A stretch of DNA of 25,900 bases from a virus. Positions 13,151-20,996 of the stretch are shown here, piece by piece (the stretch's first letter is position 1; the number at the start of each line of letters is the position of its first letter). Where the stretch lies: positions 1-25,900 of IMG/VR virus record IMGVR_UViG_3300013021_000008. One strand, 5' to 3'. The notes under the pieces were generated by a model that saw only the letters and a list, made by a program, of their open reading frames with translations, did not search any database and was not told the DNA's origin. A program made the position numbers and the translations under genes.

Positions 13151-13309
13151 TTAATTATCCCCTTTCAATTTCATATTAATTGATGTTCTTAGATGATACC
13201 TTAATAACTCATCTTCTTCTAACAATAAATAAATTAAATTTTCAACTTGCCGCTCATTCATTCCATAATCATAAGCTAACTCTGATAAGATTAATTCTTT
13301 GTTAGTCAT
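13151..13309 (-). CDS. Small hypothetical protein (52 aa)
   Basis: GGAGG lies nine bases before the ATG at 13309, inside the previous gene's end (8-base overlap). The peptide is acidic and helical (NKELILSELAYDYGM, then ERQVENLIYLLLEEDEL). It ends just before the ERF start. No family recognised. Confidence 0.55.
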   Translation of the reverse strand: MTNKELILSELAYDYGMNERQVENLIYLLLEEDELLRYHLRTSINMKLKGDN

Positions 13310-13505
13310 ATTTAGCATCCTCCATTTTCAAACTCATTTCATTATACAAAAACTCTAATCCTTGAACAGTTGCTAAACTATCCCATATCATTGCTTCTGC
13401 TACTTCTTCACATACATGATACCTTTTCATTAATGCGTCAACAACACCTTCTTTATTAACTTCCTTGTCAGCTATTTCTAATTCAAACTTTTCTACACCT
13501 TTCAT
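13302..13505 (-). CDS. Small hypothetical protein (67 aa)
   Basis: It starts behind AGGAGGTGA. It is an acidic helical peptide (VVDALMKRYHVCEEVAEAMI, then LEFLYNEMSLKMEDAK) lying between the nuclease and ERF genes, with overlap into the next gene. No motif is recognised. Helical partners of recombinases of this size are common in phage, but that is only context. Confidence 0.55.
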   Translation of the reverse strand: MKGVEKFELEIADKEVNKEGVVDALMKRYHVCEEVAEAMIWDSLATVQGLEFLYNEMSLKMEDAKYD

Positions 13506-13536
13506 TTGTTCACCTCCTATTAACCATTATATCAAC

Positions 13537-14409
13537 CTAACTGTTATCTGTCAAATAATTTTGATGCCAATTACAATATTCAGCTACATCACAGTAATTT
13601 TGACACTTAGTTGGTTCAGCTACTCTGTGTTCAATGTAATCGCCTTTACCTTTTTCCTCCATCCACTTTTCAGCAGCTTCTCTACTATCTAACACTCTGT
13701 GCGCTCTCTTTCTACCTTTAGACTTAACAGCAAATGTATCATCATCCTGCCATCTTTGTTTTTTGCTGCAAGGTTCTATCTGATCATCATCTAATAATTC
13801 ATCTAACCTTAAACTTTCAAACTTATTTTTTATAAATTTGTCAATTTCAATAAAATCTTTCATATTAAACTCAAACTCAACAGTTTGTACAGCGTGTGGT
13901 GGATAATCTTTCTTGCGATCAACTTGCGATTTCTTCCAATCCTTGAGAAACATTACAATTTGTCCTCTTTTGCAGTTAAATCCTATTTGATTAAGCATCC
14001 AAGCATATATCAATAATTGCTTTCTGTAATCATCATAATCGCCGTATATAGCCTTCCAGACTGATGTAGTCTTATAATCTATCACTGTGTTAGTTTCTCC
14101 ATTGTATAAGTCAAATAAGCCACTTAATTTGTATCCATCAAATATATCTATTTTAATATATTCCTCTTTCAACTCAATGTCCCGCTCAACCTGTTCCTCT
14201 AATATTTTGTGAGTTGCTGTACCAAAAAGCAACCAAACCATATCTGCTACATCTTTCTCAATTTCATCATGGTATCTACGCTTTAATATAGCTTCCTTAT
14301 TGCCTTTCAACATACTTGTAACACTATATTGCTTATCTTTATATTGGTAGTCTGATTGAGCCATTTCAAGAAATGCTTTAGGTAGATTATATTTGTTAGT
14401 TATTTTCAA
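13537..14409 (-). CDS. RecB/Cas4-like PD-(D/E)XK exonuclease with probable Fe-S cluster
   Basis: I choose the TTG at 14409, nine bases after GGAGG, giving 290 aa. The nuclease core has GTATHKILE (His67), SGLFDLY (Asp100), VIDYKTT (Asp111, Lys113) and RKQLLIYAW (Gln131, Tyr135), the RecB-family motif order. Near the end Cys269, Cys273 and Cys279, with an upstream Cys near 215, look like the four-Cys Fe-S clamp of AddB/Cas4-type nucleases. It likely resects DNA ends for the ERF annealer encoded 400 bases downstream. Its start overlaps the preceding membrane-protein gene. Confidence 0.85.
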   Translation of the reverse strand: MKITNKYNLPKAFLEMAQSDYQYKDKQYSVTSMLKGNKEAILKRRYHDEIEKDVADMVWLLFGTATHKILEEQVERDIELKEEYIKIDIFDGYKLSGLFDLYNGETNTVIDYKTTSVWKAIYGDYDDYRKQLLIYAWMLNQIGFNCKRGQIVMFLKDWKKSQVDRKKDYPPHAVQTVEFEFNMKDFIEIDKFIKNKFESLRLDELLDDDQIEPCSKKQRWQDDDTFAVKSKGRKRAHRVLDSREAAEKWMEEKGKGDYIEHRVAEPTKCQNYCDVAEYCNWHQNYLTDNS

Positions 14410-14728
14410 TTTTATCAACCTCCTGTATTTTTAGTCCTGTCCACTCGTCTGGCAAATAATTTTTAGCTATCTCAAATGGATTTTCATTAGTTTGGAAATA
14501 AAACACTTCCTGCTTAAAGCTACTTGTGTATATTGCCCTGTAAAGCTTTCTATTAGCCTTGTATTCAGTTTTAAATTGTTCAGTAGCTTCTTGTACCTTT
14601 AAGTTAACTTGTGCCTCTATTTGTGCGTTTATATTAGTCTGTAACTTGTTATATAATTCTACACCTGTGCCAATTGATAATCCTACAATTAAAAATATTA
14701 GTAATAAACTAATCAGATTTCTTTTCAT
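14396..14728 (-). CDS. Membrane-anchored hypothetical protein
   Basis: This 110-aa protein starts behind AAAGGAG. MKRNLISLLLIFLIVGLSIG is a basic start followed by a hydrophobic anchor or signal segment, then a long amphipathic helix (LQTNINAQIEAQVNLKVQEA, likely coiled coil), and a small C-terminal part (FQTNENPFEIAKNYLPDEW). No Cys lipobox. The body is probably extracytoplasmic. It lies among several early membrane proteins next to the recombination nuclease. Confidence 0.6.
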   Translation of the reverse strand: MKRNLISLLLIFLIVGLSIGTGVELYNKLQTNINAQIEAQVNLKVQEATEQFKTEYKANRKLYRAIYTSSFKQEVFYFQTNENPFEIAKNYLPDEWTGLKIQEVDKIENN

Positions 14729-14846
14729 TTTTATTCTCCTTTAAACTATCTTTCCATGCTTTCCATTGACGCCACATTTCATAGTCTTTCTTTTGTTCTC
14801 TTAATTCTTTATCATGTAACCAATCTAAGTTGCTGTGTGGTATCAT
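14709..14846 (-). CDS. Small charged protein (45 aa)
   Basis: The ATG at 14846 is seven bases after AGGAGG. The peptide is a highly charged, Trp-rich helix (WLHDKELREQKKDYEMWRQW), with no further motif. It overlaps the next gene by 20 bases and follows the 34-aa membrane peptide by two. Confidence 0.5.
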   Translation of the reverse strand: MIPHSNLDWLHDKELREQKKDYEMWRQWKAWKDSLKENKNEKKSD

Positions 14847-14848
14847 AA

Positions 14849-14953
14849 TTAACCTCCTAATGCTATTATAATTAATGATAATGTTATCCATATCCCAACA
14901 ACTGTTAATCCTGCCACAAATAATAGTTTGATATTTAACAATTCTTTTAGCAT
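14849..14953 (-). CDS. Single-span membrane peptide (34 aa)
   Basis: ATG at 14953 follows AAGGTGGTGAT. The peptide has a short basic start (MLKELLNIK) and then one continuous hydrophobic span to its Gly-Gly end. Its final codons (TTAGGAGGT) supply the ribosome binding site of the next gene. Function is unknown; size and place fit an early membrane effector. Confidence 0.5.
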   Translation of the reverse strand: MLKELLNIKLLFVAGLTVVGIWITLSLIIIALGG

Positions 14954-14957
14954 TTAA

Positions 14958-15230
14958 TCACCACCTTATAGTAAATTGTGCAAACATTCCACCCAAAATT
15001 GTTGCTAATACATCTTTCAATTCCACTGTACCATTAGTTTGGCTATCATATATTTCTTTGCTAATCCCAACTACTATAACTGTTATCATCGGCTTTTCAA
15101 ATTCTATCAAATCGGCTATTGAATAAGTTATAGCCCCTGCGGCAAAGTGTTGATTTTTGTCTTTCTCAAAAGCTAACGTGGGGGTTGTGACCATAATCAA
15201 TATTAGTGTAATAACTATTATTTTTTTCAT
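14958..15230 (-). CDS. Secreted or membrane protein, YfiM/DUF2279-like pattern
   Basis: The ATG at 15230 overlaps the previous stop (TGATG). The 90-aa product begins with a signal segment (KKIIVITLILIMVTTPTLA), probably cleaved after TLA. The body shows DKNQHFAAGAITYSIADL, a hydrophobic span, GISKEIYDS and ELKDVLATILGG. This H..G / KE.YD / D..A...GG order is the one I associate with YfiM/DUF2279-type envelope proteins. The family role is unknown. It is unusual to find it in an early gene group. Confidence 0.5.
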   Translation of the reverse strand: MKKIIVITLILIMVTTPTLAFEKDKNQHFAAGAITYSIADLIEFEKPMITVIVVGISKEIYDSQTNGTVELKDVLATILGGMFAQFTIRW

Positions 15231-15415
15231 CAATACATTTCCTTTACATATTCCAATATGGCATCAAACTCATCATCCACATCTAATATTTGATGCATAG
15301 TTTCCTGAAAATCGCAAAACTTTCTTAGATGATATTTGCCAAACTGGTCTTCTTGTAGCTTCACAACTCTTTCATGGCCATCCCAATTTGTAGTTTGCTT
15401 TCTAATTTCTCTCAT
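15230..15415 (-). CDS. Small hypothetical protein (61 aa)
   Basis: Starts behind AAGGAGG. The N-terminus is basic (MREIRKQTTNWDGHERVVKL), the C-terminus acidic (ILDVDDEFDAILEYVKEMY). No motif is recognised. Second gene of the early operon. Confidence 0.5.
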   Translation of the reverse strand: MREIRKQTTNWDGHERVVKLQEDQFGKYHLRKFCDFQETMHQILDVDDEFDAILEYVKEMY

Positions 15416-15430
15416 TTTATTTCCTCCTTT

Positions 15431-15745
15431 TTATAATGATTTTATTTTATTATAGAAATATTCATCATCTTCATCAAATTTGTCAATCGTGCCATTATCT
15501 ATTTCATCATCTATCAATTGATTAAATTTATTGGAATCTATTATTAGAAATTCAATTTCATTTTCTCTGCCAGCTTCTACAAATAATTCATATCTGTGAT
15601 TGCCATCTAATATCCAACCATCTTCATCTATAATTACTGGATAATTGCTATTAAAACCTTGTTCTAATATTTCTTGTGATGCTTTGTAATCACTATTCAT
15701 GTTAGGATCTAATTTAATTTCAACATCTAATTCTTTAAGTTTCAT
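15431..15745 (-). CDS. ParB/sulfiredoxin-fold protein
   Basis: The ATG at 15745 follows GGGGGGG, giving 104 aa. YPVIIDEDGWILDGNHRYEL (about residues 35-54) is the core motif of the ParB/Srx superfamily, with DGNHR in the place of the GHHR/GERR nucleotide-binding loop; the CTPase or nuclease role of this short version is unknown. The C-terminus is very acidic (LIDDEIDNGTIDKFDEDDEY), which could mimic DNA. It is the first gene after the strongest promoter in the window, so it is probably made very early. Confidence 0.7.
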   Translation of the reverse strand: MKLKELDVEIKLDPNMNSDYKASQEILEQGFNSNYPVIIDEDGWILDGNHRYELFVEAGRENEIEFLIIDSNKFNQLIDDEIDNGTIDKFDEDDEYFYNKIKSL

Positions 15746-15780
15746 TTTATTTTCCCCCCCTCTCATTACCTTGTAATACC

Positions 15781-15809
15781 ATTATACATGATAAATTAGT
15801 GTTTGTCAA
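15781..15809 (-). promoter_or_regulatory. Consensus early promoter
   Basis: TTGACA (15809-15804), 17 bases and TATAAT (15786-15781): both boxes are perfect matches to the sigma-A consensus. It sits right after the lysis-module terminator and 35 bases before the ParB-like gene. With no other promoter close by, it probably drives the whole 15.7-11 kb early operon. Confidence 0.88.
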
Positions 15810-15820
15810 GTAAATATGTA

Positions 15821-15860
15821 AATAAAAATAAAAATCCCTACCAGCTATTAACCAGTAGGG
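15821..15860 (-). terminator. Rho-independent terminator of the late/lysis operon
   Basis: CCCTAC pairs with GTAGGG, extended by G-T pairs to about 10 bp around a 5-base loop (15860-15836). A T-rich run follows in the minus direction (TTTTTATTTTTATTT). It lies 15 bases after the stop of the last lysis-region gene and just before the early promoter. Confidence 0.88.
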
Positions 15861-15875
15861 AGGAGGGATAACTAT

Positions 15876-16244
15876 TTATTTTTGTACATTTTTGCTTTGC
15901 AGTTCTTTTCCTAATTGTTCTAATATTGTTCCGATCACAGGCTCAAACTCTTCACCTGGTATCTGTTTCTTAACTTCATCAGCAATTCTTGTCCACAATT
16001 TGTCATCAATGTCTGTTTCCTCAATAATAGTCTTAATCACCTGTAAAATAATCTCATTCATAAAATTTTCATCTCCTTTTTTAAATATGCTTATTATTAA
16101 ATTTGTCAACCACATCGGAATTTCATCCCTGTTCAACTCATCACCATATTTGTCCAACATCTCATTAGCCTTTGCAATATTTTCATCAATTGTGGGCTGT
16201 TCTGGGGTTAGGTCATCACCTCTGCTTATAGACAGCCCATTCAT
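15876..16244 (-). CDS. Hypothetical protein at the end of the lysis module
   Basis: This 122-aa acidic helical protein has an ATGA overlap with the holin-like gene. The internal segments are MWLTNLIISIFKKGDENF (amphipathic), ILQVIKTIIEETDIDD and PVIGTILEQLGKEL. No signal peptide or catalytic motif. As the last gene before the terminator it may regulate lysis (an antiholin-like role), but that is only position. Confidence 0.5.
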   Translation of the reverse strand: MNGLSISRGDDLTPEQPTIDENIAKANEMLDKYGDELNRDEIPMWLTNLIISIFKKGDENFMNEIILQVIKTIIEETDIDDKLWTRIADEVKKQIPGEEFEPVIGTILEQLGKELQSKNVQK

Positions 16245-16429
16245 TTTCCCAACTTTTTCACAGCATCACCACCGATAATTACCACCGCCAGCATTTCAAA
16301 AGTTTCAACAGGAATAACATTAAATATTAATAATATGGTTATATAAATTAAAAATGTTAATGCTTCCTGTATTTTATTACTTTCAAAAAATGATAACCAA
16401 TCATTGAAATGTTTTTTAATCCATTTCAT
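16241..16429 (-). CDS. Holin-like small membrane protein
   Basis: This 62-aa protein starts with an amphipathic basic segment (MKWIKKHFNDWLSFF) and has two hydrophobic spans (about residues 22-39 and 41-56), ending GGDAVKKLGK. Size, two-helix topology and direct overlap with the endolysin stop (ATGA) fit a phage holin. The upstream membrane/coiled-coil protein is the other holin candidate. Confidence 0.6.
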   Translation of the reverse strand: MKWIKKHFNDWLSFFESNKIQEALTFLIYITILLIFNVIPVETFEMLAVVIIGGDAVKKLGK

Positions 16430-16803
16430 GTTCTATTATCCCAATCTGCCTGCCTGTGCCTCACATCAAGATGAATAAACGTGTTATATAACCCAACGCC
16501 TGTAAAACCTATTTGCCTTGCTATACGCTTAATTTCCTCAATTTGGAGCGGTATAGTATGCAATGATATGTCAGCTGCTTTACCATATAGATGTTGACTG
16601 TTATCAGCACCTCCTACTTGCTTATTTCTTTCTGGACAACGATAAGCTGAATTAATCACAAGTGGTACGTTCAACCTATCTCGCAACAATTGCAACTTTT
16701 CAACTAACTCATCATCAACTCTAACGTGTCTGTGATTAGGATGAGTGCACTCAAATTCACTCAAATTAAAGTTTTTGCTTATTTGAAAATTATTAATTGA
16801 CAC
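16426..16803 (-). CDS. Endolysin, peptidase M15 family
   Basis: GTG start behind GAGGGTGAT; 125 aa. The zinc site of VanY/M15_3 peptidases is complete: SQHLYGKAADI (His71, Asp78) and FIHLDVR (His111). NSAYRCPERN (51-60) is the typical substrate-loop motif. It cleaves peptide cross-links of peptidoglycan at lysis. There is no separate cell-wall-binding domain and no signal peptide, so it depends on a holin. It lies between two membrane-protein genes of the lysis cassette. Confidence 0.92.
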   Translation of the reverse strand: MSINNFQISKNFNLSEFECTHPNHRHVRVDDELVEKLQLLRDRLNVPLVINSAYRCPERNKQVGGADNSQHLYGKAADISLHTIPLQIEEIKRIARQIGFTGVGLYNTFIHLDVRHRQADWDNRT

Positions 16804-16807
16804 TTAA

Positions 16808-17026
16808 TCACCCTCTTTCATCTTCAATTATTTTTTCCAAGTTATCAATTCTATCATGTGCTTTAGCTGAATTATTTTCTACATTATACATTCTTTCTAT
16901 TAGTTTGTTGTGCTTATCCTGTTTTTCCTCTATATAACTTAACTTTGTCCACACTATTCCGGCGAAAAACGCTAAGAATATTGCTTGAAATCCTATCTGT
17001 AACCAGAATTCTGTTGAGAAGTCCAA
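16808..17026 (-). CDS. XhlA-like membrane and coiled-coil protein
   Basis: The TTG at 17026 lies eight bases after GAAAGG; the GTG three codons earlier directly abuts that site. The product is 72 aa: one hydrophobic span (about residues 7-26, LQIGFQAIFLAFFAGIVW), then a charged coiled coil (EEKQDKHNKLIERM, then AHDRIDNLEKII). XhlA-type lysis proteins usually have the coiled coil first, so orientation here is reversed. It could be a holin partner or spanin-like anchor. It is the first gene of the lysis group. Confidence 0.55.
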   Translation of the reverse strand: MDFSTEFWLQIGFQAIFLAFFAGIVWTKLSYIEEKQDKHNKLIERMYNVENNSAKAHDRIDNLEKIIEDERG

Positions 17027-17056
17027 AATTATCACCTTTCCACTACGATATAATTT

Positions 17057-17551
17057 TTAAGCTGTTCTTACCCACATGTAAACTGTGATGTATGGCTGGA
17101 GGTTGTTGTGGGGTTGGTCACCACCAGTAGAACTGGTTATATCTGGTTTACCCTGCATGGTTGGTAAATTACTAATATTTATAATATTGGTTGTACCTGC
17201 CTGTCCTGACCGAAAATTTATTGGATGATTATGAACAGGCATTTCAGCTTCAGTTAATTGATGATTTTTCTCTCCACCAGTTTCGCCAGCTGTATCAAAA
17301 TCAGCGTCTGTGCTGTCTTGGCTAACTAATACTCTACCTTGTCCAAATCTTTGCCAGGTGCCAAACCCTAATAATGTTGCTGGATTTGTATTTGTATTAG
17401 CATTAATATATATACTACCTACTGGCCACATACTTCCAGTTTTAATATTAGTTATATCATTCTCATTAGTATCAATTTGCCCATCCATTTTGTCTAAATT
17501 TGTTGCGTTAACAGGAGTTGATTCTGTCCAACCAATTGGAGTGTATGCCAT
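17057..17551 (-). CDS. Tail fibre/collar protein
   Basis: This 164-aa protein follows GAGGTGG; its ATG overlaps the previous stop. The N-terminus (GWTESTPVNATNLDKMDGQI) is a typical baseplate-attachment segment, and the coiled region continues to about residue 37. Then come PVGSIYIN, LLGFGTWQRFG, GEKNHQLTEAEMPVHNHP and, at the end, NNLQPYITVYMWVRTA, the order of phage tail-collar/microcystin-dependent-type fibre heads. It probably forms a trimeric receptor-binding tip. It is the last structural gene before the lysis cassette. Confidence 0.85.
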   Translation of the reverse strand: MAYTPIGWTESTPVNATNLDKMDGQIDTNENDITNIKTGSMWPVGSIYINANTNTNPATLLGFGTWQRFGQGRVLVSQDSTDADFDTAGETGGEKNHQLTEAEMPVHNHPINFRSGQAGTTNIINISNLPTMQGKPDITSSTGGDQPHNNLQPYITVYMWVRTA

Positions 17552-17808
17552 TATACCACCTCAAATTCGCTTTTTAATGCTTGATACATTGCCCGTCTAA
17601 TTTTAACCTCATCTGGAAAATTAAATTTCCACTTAACCTCTGCATTTTCAAAAACTATTTCTGTGCCTGCATCAACCTCCATTAGTATCATTGGAGTTGT
17701 ATCAGTTGTTGCGTCAGCATTATATTCTGTTACATACTGGCTAACCTCTGTGCCATCAATTGTTATACTTCTTGTTGCTCCACCATCTTGTATTCTAACA
17801 GTTGCCAT
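17551..17808 (-). CDS. Small tail-associated protein
   Basis: This 85-aa beta-rich protein starts behind GGAAGGTGAT. It contains ATTDTTPMILMEVDAG and ENAEVKWKFNFPDEV, and ends in a helix (IRRAMYQALKSEFEVV). No family recognised. Its place between the tail-tip protein and the collar fibre suggests a virion or fibre-connector role. Confidence 0.55.
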   Translation of the reverse strand: MATVRIQDGGATRSITIDGTEVSQYVTEYNADATTDTTPMILMEVDAGTEIVFENAEVKWKFNFPDEVKIRRAMYQALKSEFEVV

Positions 17809-17822
17809 CTAATCACCTTCCT

Positions 17823-20800
17823 TTAATATGCCCAACTATAATCTGAGCGTGATATTTGCAGTGCTTCGGTTTCCTTTTTAATCAAGTCATACGGTTGTTT
17901 GTCAATTAATACACCTGTGCCTATTTGCTCTGTTGCTCTAAATCCACCTATCCAGCCAAAGTGTGTTATATTTTCATTAGCACTATTAGGACCAAGATAA
18001 GTTAGTGTATCAACTCTATCAGCTGTGTTAACATCCTGTTGTGTGTATTCCTGCCTGCCTAGCTCTGTATCACCGTTAAACCAAGCTATATGTGTTACTC
18101 TATGCTGTGGCTCAAAGTTAGGCGTATATGTGCCGTCTGCCTGCCAGGTGCCATCTGCTTTGAGTTGTCTAAATATATTAGGATTTTCAGCATAAGTCCA
18201 AGTTTTGCTGAAATCGATAGGAATGATTAATATTTCAGTTTCACCTATTCCTTCGCTGACTACTAATTCAGCACGCTTAGTTAATTCCATGAAAAATTCT
18301 TCCCACGTGCGGTGTTTCGGGCCTTTTACTGCTGAAATATCATAGAATATCTGGCCATTTTCATCAAAAGTAGATGTTTTTGTTATTAGTAATTTTTCAC
18401 CATCTGCTATATCCATTGCATCGAGGTTTCTAACTGTGATTAGTTGTCCAGCTTTTAATCCACTTCTTCTAGTTTGAAACTTCAACTCTTTGCTGTCCAC
18501 ACCGTACTTTTGTATTTTCTTATTTCCTATTTCTATTGCAGCTTCTCTACCTTCAACATTCCCAACTGTTATCGCATCTTCAACTATTCCACTTGTGCCA
18601 TCAATGTCAGCTTGTTTGCTTATCAGATTAGGGTTATAAGTTTGTGCTACAATCTTAAACTGCCCAATAAATGTACATCTAACTCTATCATTGCTGGTTA
18701 ATCTACTTTCAGCGTTATCGTGTGTGATAATATCAGACTCTTTCTCCCAATACCATTGGAAACCATCATCAACACCTTTTCTACCAACAGTTTGAGTCTG
18801 CCAAGCACCACCATTAATTGATATTTCAATAGTCGGCTCCTCTGCTATTGGAAAACTAACAGGGAAAGCTTTTTTATCACCATCTCCACGCTCAACATCA
18901 ACCTGCTTCTCTGTGATACCAATTGGGCCTTTGACTAGTTGCTGGTTGCGATATAGTGGATTGCCTGTTTTAGTTGTAGGAAGTCCTCGTATATACTGTG
19001 GCTCTAACTCCCAATCAGCAGGCTCACTATCACGGCTTTTGAAATGCAACACTTTATCAGAGTCTATTTTCCACCAAAAGTTCATCTTATCTGCTACAGA
19101 TGAAATTAATTGTTCTGTTGGCACAAAGTTAGCTCTAGTTTCTAATATTTCTGTGCCATCTTCAATAGTTGCGCCACCACTTATGATACTAATATTAATT
19201 TCATCAAAAGTTGGTGTTATACTTTCATCTGTTGTGCTAAGTGTTGTTTTATACTGCAAAGTTTTGTACATCAAATCAGTCGGCAAATTAGGTATCGGTT
19301 GTCCATTAATTGCTGTCTGCCAAGTTGTACCATTATCTAAGCTAGTTTCAACTGTGATAGAAGTATTAGTTGGTGTAGTTTCCTGCCAGCTTATTGTGCT
19401 ACCTCCATCTTCAACAGCAGGTGATAAGTCAAAAGGTTCACTTATGCGATAACCAGTTGTTTCATAAGCTGATACTACCTCTACTTCTAAACTCTCTAAT
19501 CTAGGCGTAACAGTTGTATCAGTAGTTGACAGTACCTGTCTCACATCAAGAGTAGTCGGATTAGCAGGTAGGTTAGGTATAGCACCACCATTAGTGCAGG
19601 TATCCCAAGTTGTGCCACCATCAACACTAGTTTCGATTGTAATAGTCTGTGAGTTAAGTGTTTCCTGCCAGCTTATACTGCTACTTTCAACATTTCCTGT
19701 TGCTGATAGGTCAAGTTGTGGTGATTGGCGTGTTCCTGTGCCATCTAAATTCCAACTGATGTAATTATCAGTCCAAGTTGCACCATTTATTGTTCCATCA
19801 TTATTTCCTGCACTATCTGTTAATGTTGTGCCACTACCTTCGTTCATTTTGTAGTAAGCGACAAGCCCTGTTTCAGAGCCTGTTAGTTCTTTGTTCATAT
19901 TGTTTTGTATTTCAGTTTGTGTTCTAGCTATGTTCCAAATTCTTACTTCATCTAATTTTATATTTGTATAATTTTTAAGACTTTGACTTGCACCTAAATT
20001 GGTTCTTTTGGCGGGGTCAGAAACTTTATAACTAGGCGTGTTTTCTATATCGACAACACTATTAATATATATTTTTTGATTATTGGTTCCATTTTCTTTA
20101 GAATACGCAATATGATATTTTTGCCCACTATTTATAGCAGTAGAAGTTATAATATCTAGATTACCTCCGCTACCACTTTTAAAGGTTAAAGTGCCTGTGT
20201 TAGATAAAAAACATTGAAAACCATCAATATCTACACCCCAAAGATTGTCTATTATAGCTTTATTAGATGAAGGATAAGAAATTATATAAATGTAAAATTC
20301 TAAAGTAATTTTATCACTAAATCCAGAAATTAAACCTAAATCTACATAATCATCAACCCCATCAAACTCCAAAGCAGGATTATTCTCCAACTCCAACCCA
20401 TCATTAACTGCCACTACATCAGTCAGAGTGCCTGTTGAGAAATCTGCTGTTGTAGTTTCAATGTCAGTTACATCAGAGCCGGTTTTATCTAATCTCAAAC
20501 TATCATTTTCAGCAACTACATTTGATAATGTGCCAGTTGAGAAATCTGCAGTTGTAGTTTCGACAAAGTTTAAATCTTCACTGTAATATACACCTTCTTC
20601 AACTAGTTTTTGGTCAACTATATCTTTGATTATATCTCCTGCTAATTTATTCCTTGCTGCATAGCTTATACGCCTTTTGTCAGCTAGATAATGCATATCA
20701 ATACAAACTATATCGTGCATATATGCGTTAGCTTGCCTGCTTGATAAGGGGTACTTATCGCTAGTTTCAAGGAAACCTGCAAATATTTGCTCATCATTAT

Positions 20801-20963
20801 TCTTGTCATCTATTATTGTAACAGGTTGACCTTTTTTGAAAGTATATTCATTTTGTTTGTCTGGGATAGAAAATGAACAGGTGGCTCTTTGCTCAATCTC
20901 ATCTTCTGCTGAAAAAGTGTTAGTTTTGATGTTGTAAGTTGTGTTACTAATTATTGCTCTCAT
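17823..20963 (-). CDS. Large tail-tip protein with LamG-like domain
   Basis: This 1046-aa protein starts behind AAAGGAGGTGG. Residues 1-130 look like the hub domain of phage tail-tip proteins (FSIPDKQNEYTF, GQPVTIIDD, FAGFLE). A 24-residue segment occurs twice (about 135-158 and 169-192, each with ETTTADFSTGTL). A LamG/concanavalin-type domain follows (about 196-398: FDGVDDYVDLG, LDEVRIWNIARTQTEI, GLVAYYKMNEGSGTTL). Two tandem beta-sandwich repeats come next (428-498 and 522-595, each with SWQET, GTTW, IPNLP, LSTTD). The C-terminal 400 residues resume hub and baseplate-like sequence. LamG domains bind glycans, so host attachment is likely. It follows the baseplate genes. Confidence 0.85.
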   Translation of the reverse strand: MRAIISNTTYNIKTNTFSAEDEIEQRATCSFSIPDKQNEYTFKKGQPVTIIDDKNNDEQIFAGFLETSDKYPLSSRQANAYMHDIVCIDMHYLADKRRISYAARNKLAGDIIKDIVDQKLVEEGVYYSEDLNFVETTTADFSTGTLSNVVAENDSLRLDKTGSDVTDIETTTADFSTGTLTDVVAVNDGLELENNPALEFDGVDDYVDLGLISGFSDKITLEFYIYIISYPSSNKAIIDNLWGVDIDGFQCFLSNTGTLTFKSGSGGNLDIITSTAINSGQKYHIAYSKENGTNNQKIYINSVVDIENTPSYKVSDPAKRTNLGASQSLKNYTNIKLDEVRIWNIARTQTEIQNNMNKELTGSETGLVAYYKMNEGSGTTLTDSAGNNDGTINGATWTDNYISWNLDGTGTRQSPQLDLSATGNVESSSISWQETLNSQTITIETSVDGGTTWDTCTNGGAIPNLPANPTTLDVRQVLSTTDTTVTPRLESLEVEVVSAYETTGYRISEPFDLSPAVEDGGSTISWQETTPTNTSITVETSLDNGTTWQTAINGQPIPNLPTDLMYKTLQYKTTLSTTDESITPTFDEINISIISGGATIEDGTEILETRANFVPTEQLISSVADKMNFWWKIDSDKVLHFKSRDSEPADWELEPQYIRGLPTTKTGNPLYRNQQLVKGPIGITEKQVDVERGDGDKKAFPVSFPIAEEPTIEISINGGAWQTQTVGRKGVDDGFQWYWEKESDIITHDNAESRLTSNDRVRCTFIGQFKIVAQTYNPNLISKQADIDGTSGIVEDAITVGNVEGREAAIEIGNKKIQKYGVDSKELKFQTRRSGLKAGQLITVRNLDAMDIADGEKLLITKTSTFDENGQIFYDISAVKGPKHRTWEEFFMELTKRAELVVSEGIGETEILIIPIDFSKTWTYAENPNIFRQLKADGTWQADGTYTPNFEPQHRVTHIAWFNGDTELGRQEYTQQDVNTADRVDTLTYLGPNSANENITHFGWIGGFRATEQIGTGVLIDKQPYDLIKKETEALQISRSDYSWAY

Positions 20964-20996
20964 TTGCCACCTCCTTTAAAGTGTCGCATTATCTTA

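Noticed and set aside
18913-19452. A 179-aa plus-strand frame opposite the tail-tip gene
   Set aside because: It is the antisense of repeated Thr/Ser-rich coding sequence, with no ribosome binding site.
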